A program made the translations under genes and the position numbers. Shown here piece by piece: positions 33,714 to 43,268 of a stretch of 64,000 bases of DNA. The DNA comes from Candidatus Villigracilis propinquus (GTDB taxonomy: Bacteria; Chloroflexota; Anaerolineae; Anaerolineales; Villigracilaceae). Under the pieces are notes generated by a model. The model saw only the letters and a program-made list of their open reading frames with translations, made no database searches and was not told the origin of the DNA. Position 1 is the stretch's first letter. Every line of letters starts with the position of its first letter. The stretch is from assembly GCA_016714565.1 (NCBI GenBank), contig JADKDM010000037.1, positions 62,001-126,000 on the forward strand. Direction: 5' to 3'.

Positions 33714-33802
33714 AAATTCGTAAAATTCTCTGCCGCGGATTTCACGAATTTGCGCGGATCATTCGAAGCAATTCCCGAAAATCCACAAGGCGCTCTGCTC
33801 AT

Positions 33803-33833
33803 AAAAAACCCACCTTTTCGAGGTGGGTTTTGA
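33803..33833. terminator. Bidirectional terminator
   Basis: AAAACCCACCTT and AGGTGGGTTTT around TTCG. It serves the channel gene and the response-regulator gene, which converge here. Before it, 33714-33795 contains a degraded CGCGGATTTCACGAATTTGC-type repeat. Confidence 0.88.
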
Positions 33834-33843
33834 TTTTCATTTA

Positions 33844-34737
33844 TTACTTCGACAGCATTTCCCTGTCGAATATGGCAGGGCTGGTATATTGTCTGTCCTG
33901 CAACAGAGTGCGGGCACGTTGGATGTCCTTCAAAATATGATGAATATCATCATACTCCGAATCACAAAGTAACACACCCAAATTCGTCCGCAGGCCCAGG
34001 CCGTCGTCATTATCTTCAAGGAATTTTTTCATCCCATCTCTTACGCGGCCTGCGATCCGAAGCGGCGCTTCGGGGTTGGGAATCTCCTCTATCAGAGTGA
34101 TGAACATTCCATCGGTCGGCGACCAGGCCATGGTGTCCGTAGGCCGAAGCGTGATCTTAAACTGCTCGGCAAGTTTGCGATAGAACTTGTTGTATTCCTC
34201 ATCACTCATTTGTTTTTTCAAGGTCGCCGCCTGAGCCACATCCGCAAACAAAACGCCGAAACGGCGCAAGCCTGTCTGCTTCACACGCTCCAGCGAAAAT
34301 GCCAGCCGAACTGTGAAAAACGAAAAAGTGTAAAGCCCGGTCACTTTATCGTGAGACGGTTCATGCATGGCGCCCTGTGTCGCTTGAAGACGCTGCACGA
34401 GACTGCTTAATTGATTGATATCCACGGGTTTTAAGAGAAGCAGGTCGGGCTCCACTGGCAGGCTGTCAGCATACGGAGCGTAAGCAGTGATCACCACCAC
34501 GGGTATCCTGCTCATACTTTCTTCGGCACGCATCCGCTTCAGGATCTCCACACCAGACATGCCCGGCAGCTGCAAATCCAGCAGAACAATATTGGGCAGA
34601 AGTTTCTCCACCCGTTCCATGGCTTCGAGACCGTTCATAACGATCTCGGTATGATAGCCGGCAATGTCCAGCACATGCCGAAACAATGCAACAATATCAC
34701 GGTCATCTTCAACGATCAAAGCAACTGGCTTTTCCAT
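33844..34737 (-). CDS. Response regulator with degenerate GGDEF domain
   Basis: A 297-residue protein. Residues 1-120 are a receiver domain (LIVEDDRD, phospho-acceptor in IVLLDLQLPGMSG, VVITAYAP, LLKPVD). Residues 130-297 follow the GGDEF fold: HDKVTGLYTFSFFTVRL at the start and FADVAQAATLKKQ in place of the first metal site, but the signature reads PTDGM instead of GGDEF. It is unlikely to make cyclic-di-GMP. ATG at 34737 is preferred to the GTG three codons upstream. Confidence 0.82.
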   Translation of the reverse strand: MEKPVALIVEDDRDIVALFRHVLDIAGYHTEIVMNGLEAMERVEKLLPNIVLLDLQLPGMSGVEILKRMRAEESMSRIPVVVITAYAPYADSLPVEPDLLLLKPVDINQLSSLVQRLQATQGAMHEPSHDKVTGLYTFSFFTVRLAFSLERVKQTGLRRFGVLFADVAQAATLKKQMSDEEYNKFYRKLAEQFKITLRPTDTMAWSPTDGMFITLIEEIPNPEAPLRIAGRVRDGMKKFLEDNDDGLGLRTNLGVLLCDSEYDDIHHILKDIQRARTLLQDRQYTSPAIFDREMLSK

Positions 34738-34853
34738 GAACAGCACCCTTTGAACTTCAATTCACAAGAACAAATAGTAAAAGTAAATAACGTGGTTCGA
34801 TTATACGATTCTTTGCGAAAAAGCCAAAGACAATTTTCATTGCAAATATGACG

Positions 34854-34859
34854 TACAAT
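34854..34859 (+). promoter_or_regulatory. -10 box, leaderless start
   Basis: TACAAT ends six bases before the ATG at 34866. No good -35 box at the right spacing. An in-frame ATG at 34848 is upstream of this box and is therefore less likely. Confidence 0.4.
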
Positions 34860-34865
34860 AAAAGA

Positions 34866-36197
34866 ATGGACCTCGCCCATGCGCTTCGGCTCACTTCTCC
34901 TTCTGCGTCAAATCAGACCATCAGCCTGGTCGGCGCTGGCGGAAAAACCACCGCCCTATTCCAGCTTGCGCGCCAGCTTTCGGCCAAATCATCCGTCACC
35001 GTAACTGCCACCTCTCACCTTGGCGCGTGGCAGATCACGCTCGCAGACCAGCACATCATCGCAAAAAATGTTGATGATTTAAAGTCAATTCCCGAGCAGG
35101 GTGTCACACTTATTACCGGGGAAATAGAAAACAACCGTACAAAACCTGTGGATTCCGCAGTCCTGCACTGGCTACACGAAAAACACAATGAGAGGGCCAT
35201 TCCACTCCTTATCGAAGCGGATGGCTCACGGCAAAAATCAATCAAGGCGCCCGCAGAGCACGAACCGCCGATCCCAAAATTTTCAGATGTCGTGATCGCT
35301 GTCGCTGGCTTATCTACAATCGGCAAACCACTTACCGAAGAACACGTTCACCGTCCCGAAATATTTTCCCACCTCAGCGGCCTGCCAATTGGCGAAACGA
35401 TCACGCCGCAAGCGATCATCTCTGTGCTCACCCACCCGCAAGGGGGACTGAAAAATATCCCGCCGAGTGCGCGGCACATTGTACTACTCAATCAGGCTGA
35501 CACTCCCGAGCTTCAATCCATTGGCGGGGGTATGGCGCGGGAATTGCTTGGGCCTTTTGATTCTATCGTCGTTGGGTCGCTGCAACAAAATTCACTCCGC
35601 ACCATCGAGCACACCGCAGGCATCATCCTCGCCGCGGGACAGGCGACTCGCTACGGGTCGGCGAAACAACTGCTGGATTGGAAGGGCAAGCCCTTTGTGC
35701 GACATATTGCCGAGACCGCGCTTCATTCCGGACTTTGGCCTGTAGCCGTCATCACAGGCTTTCGCTCCGCTGACGTTGAATCCTGCTTAAAAGATCTGCC
35801 CGTGGAAATTGTCCATAACCCCGAATATCAAGAGGGACAAAGCACTTCTATAAAAGCAGGCGTGGCTTCTCTGCCGCAGAAAGTCGGCGGGGCTGTATTT
35901 TTACTGGCCGACCAGCCGCAGATCCCAGGCGAGGTCATCCGCGCGTTGACCGAAGCTCACACAAAAGAATTGCAACCCATCGTCGCACCGCTTGTTCTCG
36001 AAGAACGCCGCGCCAACCCCGTGCTATTTGACCGGGCCGCATTCCCTGATCTGCTGCAATTGACAGGTGATGTCGGCGGGCGGGCGCTTTTCTCCAAATA
36101 CAAAGTAGAATACATCCCATGGCACGATGATATATTATTATTCGACGTGGACAAACCCGAAGACTATCAAAGATTGGTTAACATTGAAAAACTTTAG
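34866..36197 (+). CDS. YqeC-MocA fusion protein
   Basis: A 443-residue fusion. Residues 1-245 are YqeC-like (selenium/molybdenum cofactor protein): P-loop SLVGAGGKTTALFQLARQL, TATSHLG, LLIEADGSRQKSIKAP. Residues 255-443 are a MocA/MobA-type nucleotidyltransferase: IILAAGQATRYGSAKQLLDW, NPEYQEGQSTSIKAG, LADQPQI. MocA makes the cytosine-dinucleotide form of molybdopterin used by xanthine-dehydrogenase-type enzymes. Both activities in one chain suggest channelling. A second, separate MocA follows nine bases later. Confidence 0.88.
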   Translation: MDLAHALRLTSPSASNQTISLVGAGGKTTALFQLARQLSAKSSVTVTATSHLGAWQITLADQHIIAKNVDDLKSIPEQGVTLITGEIENNRTKPVDSAVLHWLHEKHNERAIPLLIEADGSRQKSIKAPAEHEPPIPKFSDVVIAVAGLSTIGKPLTEEHVHRPEIFSHLSGLPIGETITPQAIISVLTHPQGGLKNIPPSARHIVLLNQADTPELQSIGGGMARELLGPFDSIVVGSLQQNSLRTIEHTAGIILAAGQATRYGSAKQLLDWKGKPFVRHIAETALHSGLWPVAVITGFRSADVESCLKDLPVEIVHNPEYQEGQSTSIKAGVASLPQKVGGAVFLLADQPQIPGEVIRALTEAHTKELQPIVAPLVLEERRANPVLFDRAAFPDLLQLTGDVGGRALFSKYKVEYIPWHDDILLFDVDKPEDYQRLVNIEKL

Positions 36198-36206
36198 AGG
36201 CAAATT

Positions 36207-36785
36207 ATGATCACAGCAATTATCCTCGCCGCTGGCGAATCCAAACGGATGGGCGAACCGAAGATGCTTATGCCATGGGGGAAAAGTACGGTGCTGCAAA
36301 CGGTTATTTCCACATTCCAGGCATCAGGAGTAAAAGATATTCTGGTGATCACTGGTGGAGCGCACCAACAGGTAGAGGAATTGATCGGCAAAACGGTTGA
36401 GGTTGTTTACAACGAGCATTATCAAACCGGCGAAATGTTGAGTTCCATTCAATTGGGTTTGTCTGTAAAAAAGCGTGAGGCGAGCGCCGCTCTCATTTGT
36501 CTTGGCGACCAGCCCCAGGTTGAGGAAAGAAACGTGCGCAATGTCTGCAATGCGTTCCTGGCCGGCAAATCCGAGATCGTCGTCCCAAGTTATGAAATGC
36601 AGCGCGGACATCCCTGGCTAGTGGCGCGCCCCATGTGGGACGAAATCCTGGCAATGAAGCCCCCAAAAACAGCGCGGGATTTTTTGAAAAAGAACGCCCG
36701 CAAGATCCATTATGTAATTGTTGACAACCCAAGCATTCTCGCCGACCTCGACACCCCCGAAGATTATGCGAAACACAACTCCTGA
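36207..36785 (+). CDS. MocA-like nucleotidyltransferase
   Basis: A 192-residue enzyme of the MobA/MocA family: AIILAAGESKRMGEPKMLMP for nucleotide binding, YNEHYQTGEMLSSIQLGL and LGDQPQV around the metal site, then PSYEMQRGHPWLV for substrate. It probably transfers CMP (or GMP) to molybdopterin. It has GAGGCAAATT before the ATG and is cotranscribed with the fusion gene. It is more divergent from the fused copy than a recent duplicate would be. Confidence 0.88.
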   Translation: MITAIILAAGESKRMGEPKMLMPWGKSTVLQTVISTFQASGVKDILVITGGAHQQVEELIGKTVEVVYNEHYQTGEMLSSIQLGLSVKKREASAALICLGDQPQVEERNVRNVCNAFLAGKSEIVVPSYEMQRGHPWLVARPMWDEILAMKPPKTARDFLKKNARKIHYVIVDNPSILADLDTPEDYAKHNS

Positions 36786-36791
36786 TTTTGA

Positions 36792-36820
36792 TTGACAACC
36801 AGCCTTACAAAAGATAAACT
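36792..36820 (+). promoter_or_regulatory. Promoter of the phospholipid group
   Basis: TTGACA (36792-36797), 17 bases, TAAACT (36815-36820), then GGGAG before the ATG at 36848. Confidence 0.6.
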
Positions 36821-36847
36821 CGCCCCATTCCAAAACGGGAGCGGTAT

Positions 36848-37767
36848 ATGAAATATTATGTCATTGTCAATCCAACATCAGGCCGCGGGCTTGGTGGAAG
36901 GTCAATTGAACAAATCGAATCCAGCCTGAGTGACTATGGGCTGGATTTTACGCTTGTGCAAACCGAGCGGGTTTGGCATGCCGCCGAACTGGCGGAAGGC
37001 GCTGTTCGTGAAGGCTATGATGTAATCGTATGTGCCAGCGGAGACGGCACAGTGAACGAAGCCATCAACGGCATCATGGCCGCACGCAAAGATGGTTTCA
37101 ACCACGCCGCGTTTACTGTGCTGGGAATTGGAACTGGCAACGACTTCGCAGGCGGCACGGGCATCCCCACCAATTTAAATGATGGGCTGAAAGCGCTCAA
37201 GGAAAACAAACGCAAAAAGATCGATCTCGGCCTCGTCAAAGGCGGCGATTATCCGGACGGCAGATATTTCGGCAACGGCATCGGCGTCGGTTTCGACGCA
37301 GCGGTCGGCAACGAAGCCATCAAAGTCCGCTGGACTCGCGGGCTGCCTGCTTATCTCATCGGCGTGATCAAGACCGTCTTCCTTTATTACAATCCCGCAC
37401 AGGTTGAAATCGTTTTGGACGACAAGGAAACCATCAAACAGGTTTCGTTGATGATCTCGGTCATGAACGGCAGGCGCATGGGCGGCGGTTTTCAAATGGC
37501 TCCCGAAAGCCAACCCGATGACGGTCTCTTTGATCTGTGCATCGCCGAGACCGCATCAAGGGACGCATTCTCGGCCTCATCCCCCATTTCATCCGCGGGA
37601 CTCAAGCCAGCCAGCCCGAAGTGAAGATGCGCCGCGCCAGCAAAGTTTCGATCAAGTCTTTGGATATGACCTTCCCCGCCCACGCTGACGGCGAATTCAT
37701 CTGCCTCAACGGTTCAGAACTGACCCTTGAACTGCTGCCAAAAGAACTGGAAATTATCTGCGCCTGA
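36848..37767 (+). CDS. Diacylglycerol/lipid kinase, frameshifted
   Basis: A lipid kinase of the DagK/YegS family broken by one frameshift. The first frame runs to 37624 and encodes the nucleotide-binding half: YYVIVNPTSGRG, VCASGDGTVNEAINGI, GIGTGNDFA and GFDAAVG. After about 37550-37560 the family's C-terminus continues in another frame (GRILGLIPHFIRGTQ to the stop at 37767, including PAHADGEF). One added base in ATCAAGGG would join the two into about 306 residues, the normal length. A sequencing error is more likely than a mutation. It probably phosphorylates diacylglycerol to phosphatidate. Confidence 0.85.
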
Positions 37768-37771
37768 CCCT

Positions 37772-38443
37772 ATGAATTTCACAGCTTGGTTTCTCAATTT
37801 TCTTATCCGCGTGTACACCCGCATCACCTGCCGTATTGATGCGCCAGACTTGCACACATTTCCCGCCCACGGACCCGTGATCGCTATTGCAAATCACACG
37901 GGGCAAATTGAAGTCCCTTTGTTATTCGCTCACTTGCAGCCCCGAAAAATAACGGGCTGGGCAAAAGCGGAAACATGGAAGAACTGGTTCCTGCGCTGGG
38001 TCTTCGGGATTTGGGGATTCATCCCCATCCACCGCGGTGAAGCGGACATGAAAGCCCTCAAACTCGCATTGAAAGCCCTCGAAGACGGGTTGATCTTTGG
38101 GTTGGCTCCCGAAGGAACGCGCAACTACAACGGGAAATTAAAACGCGCCATGCCCGGGACGGTGATCATCGCGCTTCATTCAGGTGCGCCCATCATCCCG
38201 ATAGCCCATTGGGGCGGCGAGGTGTATCTCAAAAATTTGAAACGCCTGAAACGCACAGACTTTCACATCCGCGTTGGTGAGCCGTTCAAGATCAATGTGG
38301 AAGGTGTCAAAGTGACCGGGGAAATACGTCAGGAAATCGTGGACGATATGATGTACGAACTGGCGAAACTTCTCCCGGAAGATTATCGCGGCGTGTATAG
38401 TGATATGAGCAAGGCAACGGGGAAGTATATAGTGAAGGCGTAA
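37772..38443 (+). CDS. PlsC-type acyltransferase
   Basis: A 223-residue 1-acylglycerol-3-phosphate acyltransferase-like enzyme. The motif that should be NHxSxxD reads NHTGQIEV, so the catalytic HX4D is HX4E. The second motif GWGFIPIHRG-like (IWGFIPIHRGEAD), third APEGTRNYNG and fourth PIIPIAHWG are good. It follows the kinase stop by four bases. With its neighbours it suggests phosphatidate synthesis and turnover. Confidence 0.85.
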   Translation: MNFTAWFLNFLIRVYTRITCRIDAPDLHTFPAHGPVIAIANHTGQIEVPLLFAHLQPRKITGWAKAETWKNWFLRWVFGIWGFIPIHRGEADMKALKLALKALEDGLIFGLAPEGTRNYNGKLKRAMPGTVIIALHSGAPIIPIAHWGGEVYLKNLKRLKRTDFHIRVGEPFKINVEGVKVTGEIRQEIVDDMMYELAKLLPEDYRGVYSDMSKATGKYIVKA

Positions 38444-38448
38444 AACGT

Positions 38449-38489
38449 AATGCGTGATGCGTAATCCGTAAAATTACGCATCACGCATT
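38449..38489. terminator. Hairpin between convergent genes
   Basis: AATGCGTGATGCGTAA pairs perfectly over 16 bases with TTACGCATCACGCATT around a nine-base loop. It overlaps the last codons and stop of the acetyltransferase gene. Confidence 0.7.
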
Positions 38490-38918
38490 ATTCAACTTCA
38501 TCTGATAGGCATTTGTTTCGCGTTTTACAAACCCCACTCGCAAATACAATTTATTCGCCGCCACCCGCATGGGATTGGACGTGAGCGAGATATTCCCCGC
38601 GCCTTTTTCACGCGCCAGTTCAATGCCGCGCAGCATCAGGGCTTCGCCGACTCCCTCGCCACGTGTGGAGATGTCCACGATGACATCTTCGATGACGGAG
38701 CGGATGCCCGTTGGCACGCGGTAGACGGCGAGAGTCAACGCGCCAACGATGTCGTTGTTTTCGTTGCGGGCAATGATCAGCGTGGACGATGAATCTCGGA
38801 CGAGATCAGCCAGATCGTTAAGAGAAGGAGGCGGGTTGTTATTCGTCAACTGAGGGACAAGGCGTTGAAACGCCTCGTAGAGTTCCTCATCCGTCTTGGT
38901 GACAATTTCAAGCTGCAT
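38481..38918 (-). CDS. GNAT acetyltransferase
   Basis: A 145-residue GNAT protein. Acetyl-CoA binding is by VDISTRGEGVGEALM and the C-terminal strand is AANKLYLRVGFVKRETNAYQ. The substrate is unknown. Its stop lies within an inverted repeat, and its start overlaps the next gene's end by 11 bases. Confidence 0.82.
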   Translation of the reverse strand: MQLEIVTKTDEELYEAFQRLVPQLTNNNPPPSLNDLADLVRDSSSTLIIARNENNDIVGALTLAVYRVPTGIRSVIEDVIVDISTRGEGVGEALMLRGIELAREKGAGNISLTSNPMRVAANKLYLRVGFVKRETNAYQMKLNNA

Positions 38919-39633
38919 GAGATTTTTTAGGAATGATGCTCAAGACAAGATAATAGGCCACATAAATTAATGAAGCCCAGACCACCCACTGCGGCTGATT
39001 TGGGTATTGGACCAATCCCCAGATGCCGATGGCGCCATAGAGGTACGTGAGCACAAGCGTGAGAATTCGCAGATAGCTGTTGCGGCTCGGGTAAATATAT
39101 TTGATCGGAATAAAAACCATCACGTTGAACAACATCAGAAAACCGAAATTCACCCACGGCGGCAGGTTCATCAACAGCATGTAAAGCGCGGCAACATTCC
39201 AATAGGACGGGAAACCTTTGAAATGATGGTCGTCCGTCTTTGCATCCGTTTGCGTGAACTGATACGCGGACGAGAGCAGAATGAGACAGGCGGTCAGCCA
39301 CTTGACGGGTTCGGGCAGCAGATCCGTTTTGATCATGAAGATGGCAGGCACGAGCACATAGTTGAGATAATCAAGAATATTATCGAGCAGGGCACCGTCC
39401 ACACCGTTGGCATATTTTTTTACATCCGCCCAGCGCGCCAACATGCCGTCGAAACCGTCCACGAGCATGGCGACGATCATCCAGACGATCATCATTTTAT
39501 AATTGCCTTCAAAGACGGCGAAGATACCGAGCAAGCCCCAGATGGCGCCGGTGGCAGTGAAGAGATGCACGCCCCAGGCAAGGATGGAGCGGATCAAGTT
39601 GGGTTTCGGTTCGGTGAGTGCAGAGGAGGTCAT
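38908..39633 (-). CDS. Phosphatidylcholine synthase-like enzyme
   Basis: A 241-residue CDP-alcohol phosphatidyltransferase with about eight helices. The active-site motif is complete: DGFDGMLARW, then NGVDGALLDNILDYLNYV. The order of helices and the segment TDDHHFKGFPSYWN match the bacterial phosphatidylcholine synthase (Pcs) branch, which joins choline to CDP-diacylglycerol. Choline specificity is inferred, not proven. ATG at 39633 has AAAGGAT upstream; a longer form starting at 39663 is less likely. Confidence 0.8.
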   Translation of the reverse strand: MTSSALTEPKPNLIRSILAWGVHLFTATGAIWGLLGIFAVFEGNYKMMIVWMIVAMLVDGFDGMLARWADVKKYANGVDGALLDNILDYLNYVLVPAIFMIKTDLLPEPVKWLTACLILLSSAYQFTQTDAKTDDHHFKGFPSYWNVAALYMLLMNLPPWVNFGFLMLFNVMVFIPIKYIYPSRNSYLRILTLVLTYLYGAIGIWGLVQYPNQPQWVVWASLIYVAYYLVLSIIPKKSHAA

Positions 39634-39705
39634 GGTTATCCTTTGGTAGGTGAAAGTACACACGGAAACACATAAATATGGAAACAGGTTCGTTTAATTA
39701 TAAAT

Positions 39706-39746
39706 TAAAAAGACTTCGGAAGTTTTTACTTTCCGAAGTCTTTTTT
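39706..39746 (-). terminator. Terminator of ileS
   Basis: AGACTTCGGAA pairs with TTCCGAAGTCT, with A-rich and T-rich flanks. On the minus strand it follows the ileS stop by 14 bases. Confidence 0.9.
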
Positions 39747-39759
39747 GATCACCTATTCC

Positions 39760-42700
39760 CTACTTCGCTTTGACCAACCCCACCTTCACTTTTTCACCGT
39801 CAAACTCATCTTCGACAACGGATGAATTCGCGGGCGGATTCGCAAAGGACAGTTTGGTCGTCAGCGTTTCGGCTTTGATGTACGCCTCGTGCGCTTCAAT
39901 CGCGGACCTGAGGCCTGCTGTTGCTTCGACGAACAGTTCCACACGATCAGAGACATCCAGATCGGCGGACTTGCGCAGGTCTTGTACGCGGCGAACAAAT
40001 TCACGAGCCTGACCTTCGGCCACCAGTTCAGGCGTCAACTCGATAACGAGAGCGGCAACATACGCGCCATCTTCGGCCACAGAGAAACCTTCCTTTGCCA
40101 GCGCCTTCACTTCCACTTCTTCGGAGATGATCTGGTAGGTTTCGCCGCCAGCATTCACCTCAAGTGTTTTGCCTGCGACGAAAGTCTTCGCCACTTCTTC
40201 GGCATTCATCGCAAGGATCGCCTTCTGGATGGCAGGGAACTTGTTGCCATATTTCTGTCCCAATTGCTTGGGCAGCGGCTTTACTGGTGTGAGAGAGCTT
40301 CTGTGCTGGAGTCCAGCAAGCGGACTTGCTTCACGTTCAGCTCATCCTGAATCACGTCCAGGTTACTCATGAGAGCGTTGCGCTCGGTTGTATTTCCAAC
40401 CGAGAAGGCAACTTCTGCGAGAGGCTGGCGCACTTTGCGATTGGCCTTCTGGCGGGCGGCATGTCCCAGAGAGACGAGCTTCATCACCAAATTCATATCG
40501 CGATTGAGCGACTCATCGATGAACTCTTCCATCACTTCGGGCCACTCCGCAAGGTGGACAGACTCAGGAGCGGTCTCATCCACCGAACGGACGAGGTTCT
40601 GATACAACTCTTCCGCCATGAAAGGCATGGCAGGCGCGATGAGCTTGGCAACCGTGGTCAACGCCGTGTACAGCGTGGAGTACGCTGCCTGCTTGTCTGA
40701 ATCCGAGTCATTCTTCCAGAAGCGGCGGCGAGAGCGGCGCACATACCAGGTGGAGAGATTCTCAACGAACTTTTCCACGGGGCGGGTCGCGTTGGTGACA
40801 TCATATTTTTCGTAGGCTTCGGTCACGTCACGGACAAGCACGTTCAACTCTGAGAGCAGCCAGCGATCAAGGTCATTGGTCGCGGCGGTCACGGTCAACG
40901 CCTGAGGCTTGTCGAGGTTGGCGTAGGTCACAAAGAAGGAGTAGACATTCCACAGCGTAAGCGTAAAGCTGCGGATGACGTCCCCAACCAGATCGGAAGA
41001 GAAGCGGCGTTCCTGTCCGGGCGGCGTGGCGGTGTAGAGATACCAGCGCAGCGCATCCGCACCGTGGACGTCCAACACATCCCACGGCTGGACGATGTTG
41101 CCAAGCGACTTGGACATCTTGCGCCCCTCACCATCTTGAATGTGTCCGAGGCAGATGACGTTCTTGAATGAAACATCATCATTCAGCAACGTGCTGATGG
41201 CGTGCAATGAGTAGAACCAACCACGGGTTTGGTCAACGGCTTCGCAGATGTAATCCGCGGGGAATTGCTGCTCGAATTTGTCCTTGTTCTCGAACGGGTA
41301 ATGCCACTGAGCATACGGCATGGAGCCAGAGTCAAACCACACATCGATGAGATCCTTGACGCGGGTCATCTTGCCGCCGCAGTCGGCACACTTCCAATGG
41401 ACATTGTCCACGTGCGGGCGGTGCAGGTCGAGTTCAGTCAAATCTTTGCCAACTTTTTCAGAAAGCTCGGCAACAGAACCCACGCACTCGCGATGCTTGC
41501 AAGTGGCATTTTCACATTCCCAAACAGGGAGCGGCGTGCCCCAATAACGCTCACGGCTGAGAGACCAGTCGATGTTGTTTTCGAGCCAGTTGCCAAAGCG
41601 TCCATTCTTGATATGGTCAGGAACCCAGTTGATCGTCTTGTTCAACTCAACGAGGCGGTCTTTCTTTGCACTCGTGCGGATGTACCAGGACTCACGCGCA
41701 TAGTACAAAAGCGGAGTCTTGCAACGCCAGCAGAAGGGATAGGTATGCGTGATCGTTCCAGCACGGAACAAAAGTCCACGCGCCTCGAGGTCTTTGATGA
41801 TGAGCGGGTCGGCGTCTTTGACGAAGATTCCACGCCACGGGGTGATCTCAGGGATGAACGTGCCATCAGGCTGAACCGTCAACATGATCGGCAGATCATA
41901 CTTCTTGCCTGATTCCATATCCTCTTGACCGTAGGCGGGAGCAGTGTGAACCAAGCCCGAACCATCTTCGGTGGTAACGTAATCAGCAAGGATGACGTAG
42001 TAGGCAGGCTTTTCTGTGGGGATGAAAGTGAATAGCGGCTTGTATTTCACATCCTTCAATTTTTTACCTTTGAAGGTGTCCACTACTTTTACTTCTTCAT
42101 CCTTGAAAACTCTTTCAACCAGATTTTTGGCAAGGATAAGCTTTTCTTTTACACCATTGTTGTCACGCTCGACAGTAACATAATCCACATCAGGATGAGC
42201 AGCCACAGCCACATTGGATGGTAGTGTCCATGGAGTCGTCGTCCACACCAGTAATGAAGTATCTGGCTTATCCACCAGAGGGAAGCGCACAAAAACTGAC
42301 GGGTCGACAGCGTCGTCGTAACCGAGAGCAACTTCATGGTCAGAAAGAGGCGTGCCACAACGCGGGCAATACGGCACGATCTTATAGCCCTTGAAAAGCA
42401 AGTCCTTTTCCCAGAAGTTTTTCAAAATCCACCAGACCGACTCGATGTAGTCGTTGGTGTAGGTCACATAGGCAGTATCCAGATCAACCCAGAACGCGAT
42501 GCGGTCTGTGAGCTTCTCCCATTCCTGAATGTAGGTGAAGACGGAATTTTTACAAAGCTCGTTGAATTTATCAACGCCATATTCTTCGATCTGATGTTTG
42601 CTGTTGAAACCAAGCTGTTTTTCCACTTCGATCTCAACGGGCAGGCCGTGTGTATCCCACCCGCCGCGGCGTGAGACATGAAATCCACGCATGATCTTGT

Positions 42701-42911
42701 AGCGCGGGAACATATCCTTGAACGCACGCGCCAACACATGATGAACACCCGGGCGTCCGTTCGCAGTAGGAGGCCCTTCATAAAATACGTACTCTGGTTT
42801 GCCCTCGCGTTGCTCAATGGTCTTCTTGAAGATATCCTGCTTCTTCCACATCTTAAGGACATTTTCCTCCAAAGAGGGTGCATCAAGCTTCGGGCTTACT
42901 GATTTGAACAT
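39760..42911 (-). CDS. ileS: Isoleucyl-tRNA synthetase, frameshifted
   Basis: The isoleucine-tRNA ligase, about 1050 residues if repaired. Motifs: GPPTANGRPGVHH (HIGH region), the editing domain with TTTPWTLPSN, YYARESWYI, CxxC zinc pairs, and KMSKSLGN. The first frame ends early at 40281 with LSHQ; the anticodon-binding C-terminus (GQKYGNKFPAIQKAIL to VKVGLVKAK) continues in another frame to 39760. Adding one base in CACACCAG near 40287 joins them. The gene is essential, so this is most probably a sequence error. Regulated by the T-box upstream. Confidence 0.93.
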
Positions 42912-42944
42912 AGCTATTCTCCTACTATCCTAGTCATTCGTTTC

Positions 42945-43235
42945 GTAGTTAAAACAAAACTCTCATCTCCATACAGAGACGAGAGAAAGACTCACGCGGT
43001 ACCACTCTGATTTCCATCCGAAGATGGACACTCAATGGACGACAACCATCGTCCTGTTCTGATAACGAAGAACAATTTCGGATTCCCTACTCTCAAACAG
43101 ATTACTGTTTAATTTCAGTTCACAGCTTCGGGAGGATTTTCAATCATCTACGCGTATCCGCTTCACACCTAACCTCGGACTCGCTGACCGTTTCGACGGA
43201 TTTACTCGTTCCCATCAACGCTTTTAGTTGCCGAA
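42945..43235 (-). ncRNA. T-box riboswitch (isoleucine)
   Basis: A T-box leader of about 290 bases. The T-box sequence AGAGTGGTACCGCG is at 43008-42995 on the minus strand. A terminator follows (CTCTCGTCTC / GGAGATGAGAG, then TTTTGTTTT) at 42989-42950. Stem I has GATGGGAACGAGTA near 43220 and an AGCGAG bulge region. In the 3' side of stem I, GAAAATCCTCCCGAAGC carries ATC at 43137-43135 in the specifier position, matching isoleucine. Uncharged tRNA-Ile should favour read-through into ileS. It accounts for nearly all of the 42912-43268 gap. Confidence 0.92.
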
Positions 43236-43268
43236 TTATACATAGGTATGTCGAAATCGGCAAGAATG

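Noticed and set aside
39007..39675. A 222-codon plus-strand ORF opposite the phosphatidylcholine-synthase-like gene
   Set aside because: His/Glu-rich shadow of a membrane protein gene; no start signal.
41229..41912. A 227-codon plus-strand ORF inside ileS
   Set aside because: Antisense to conserved synthetase sequence.
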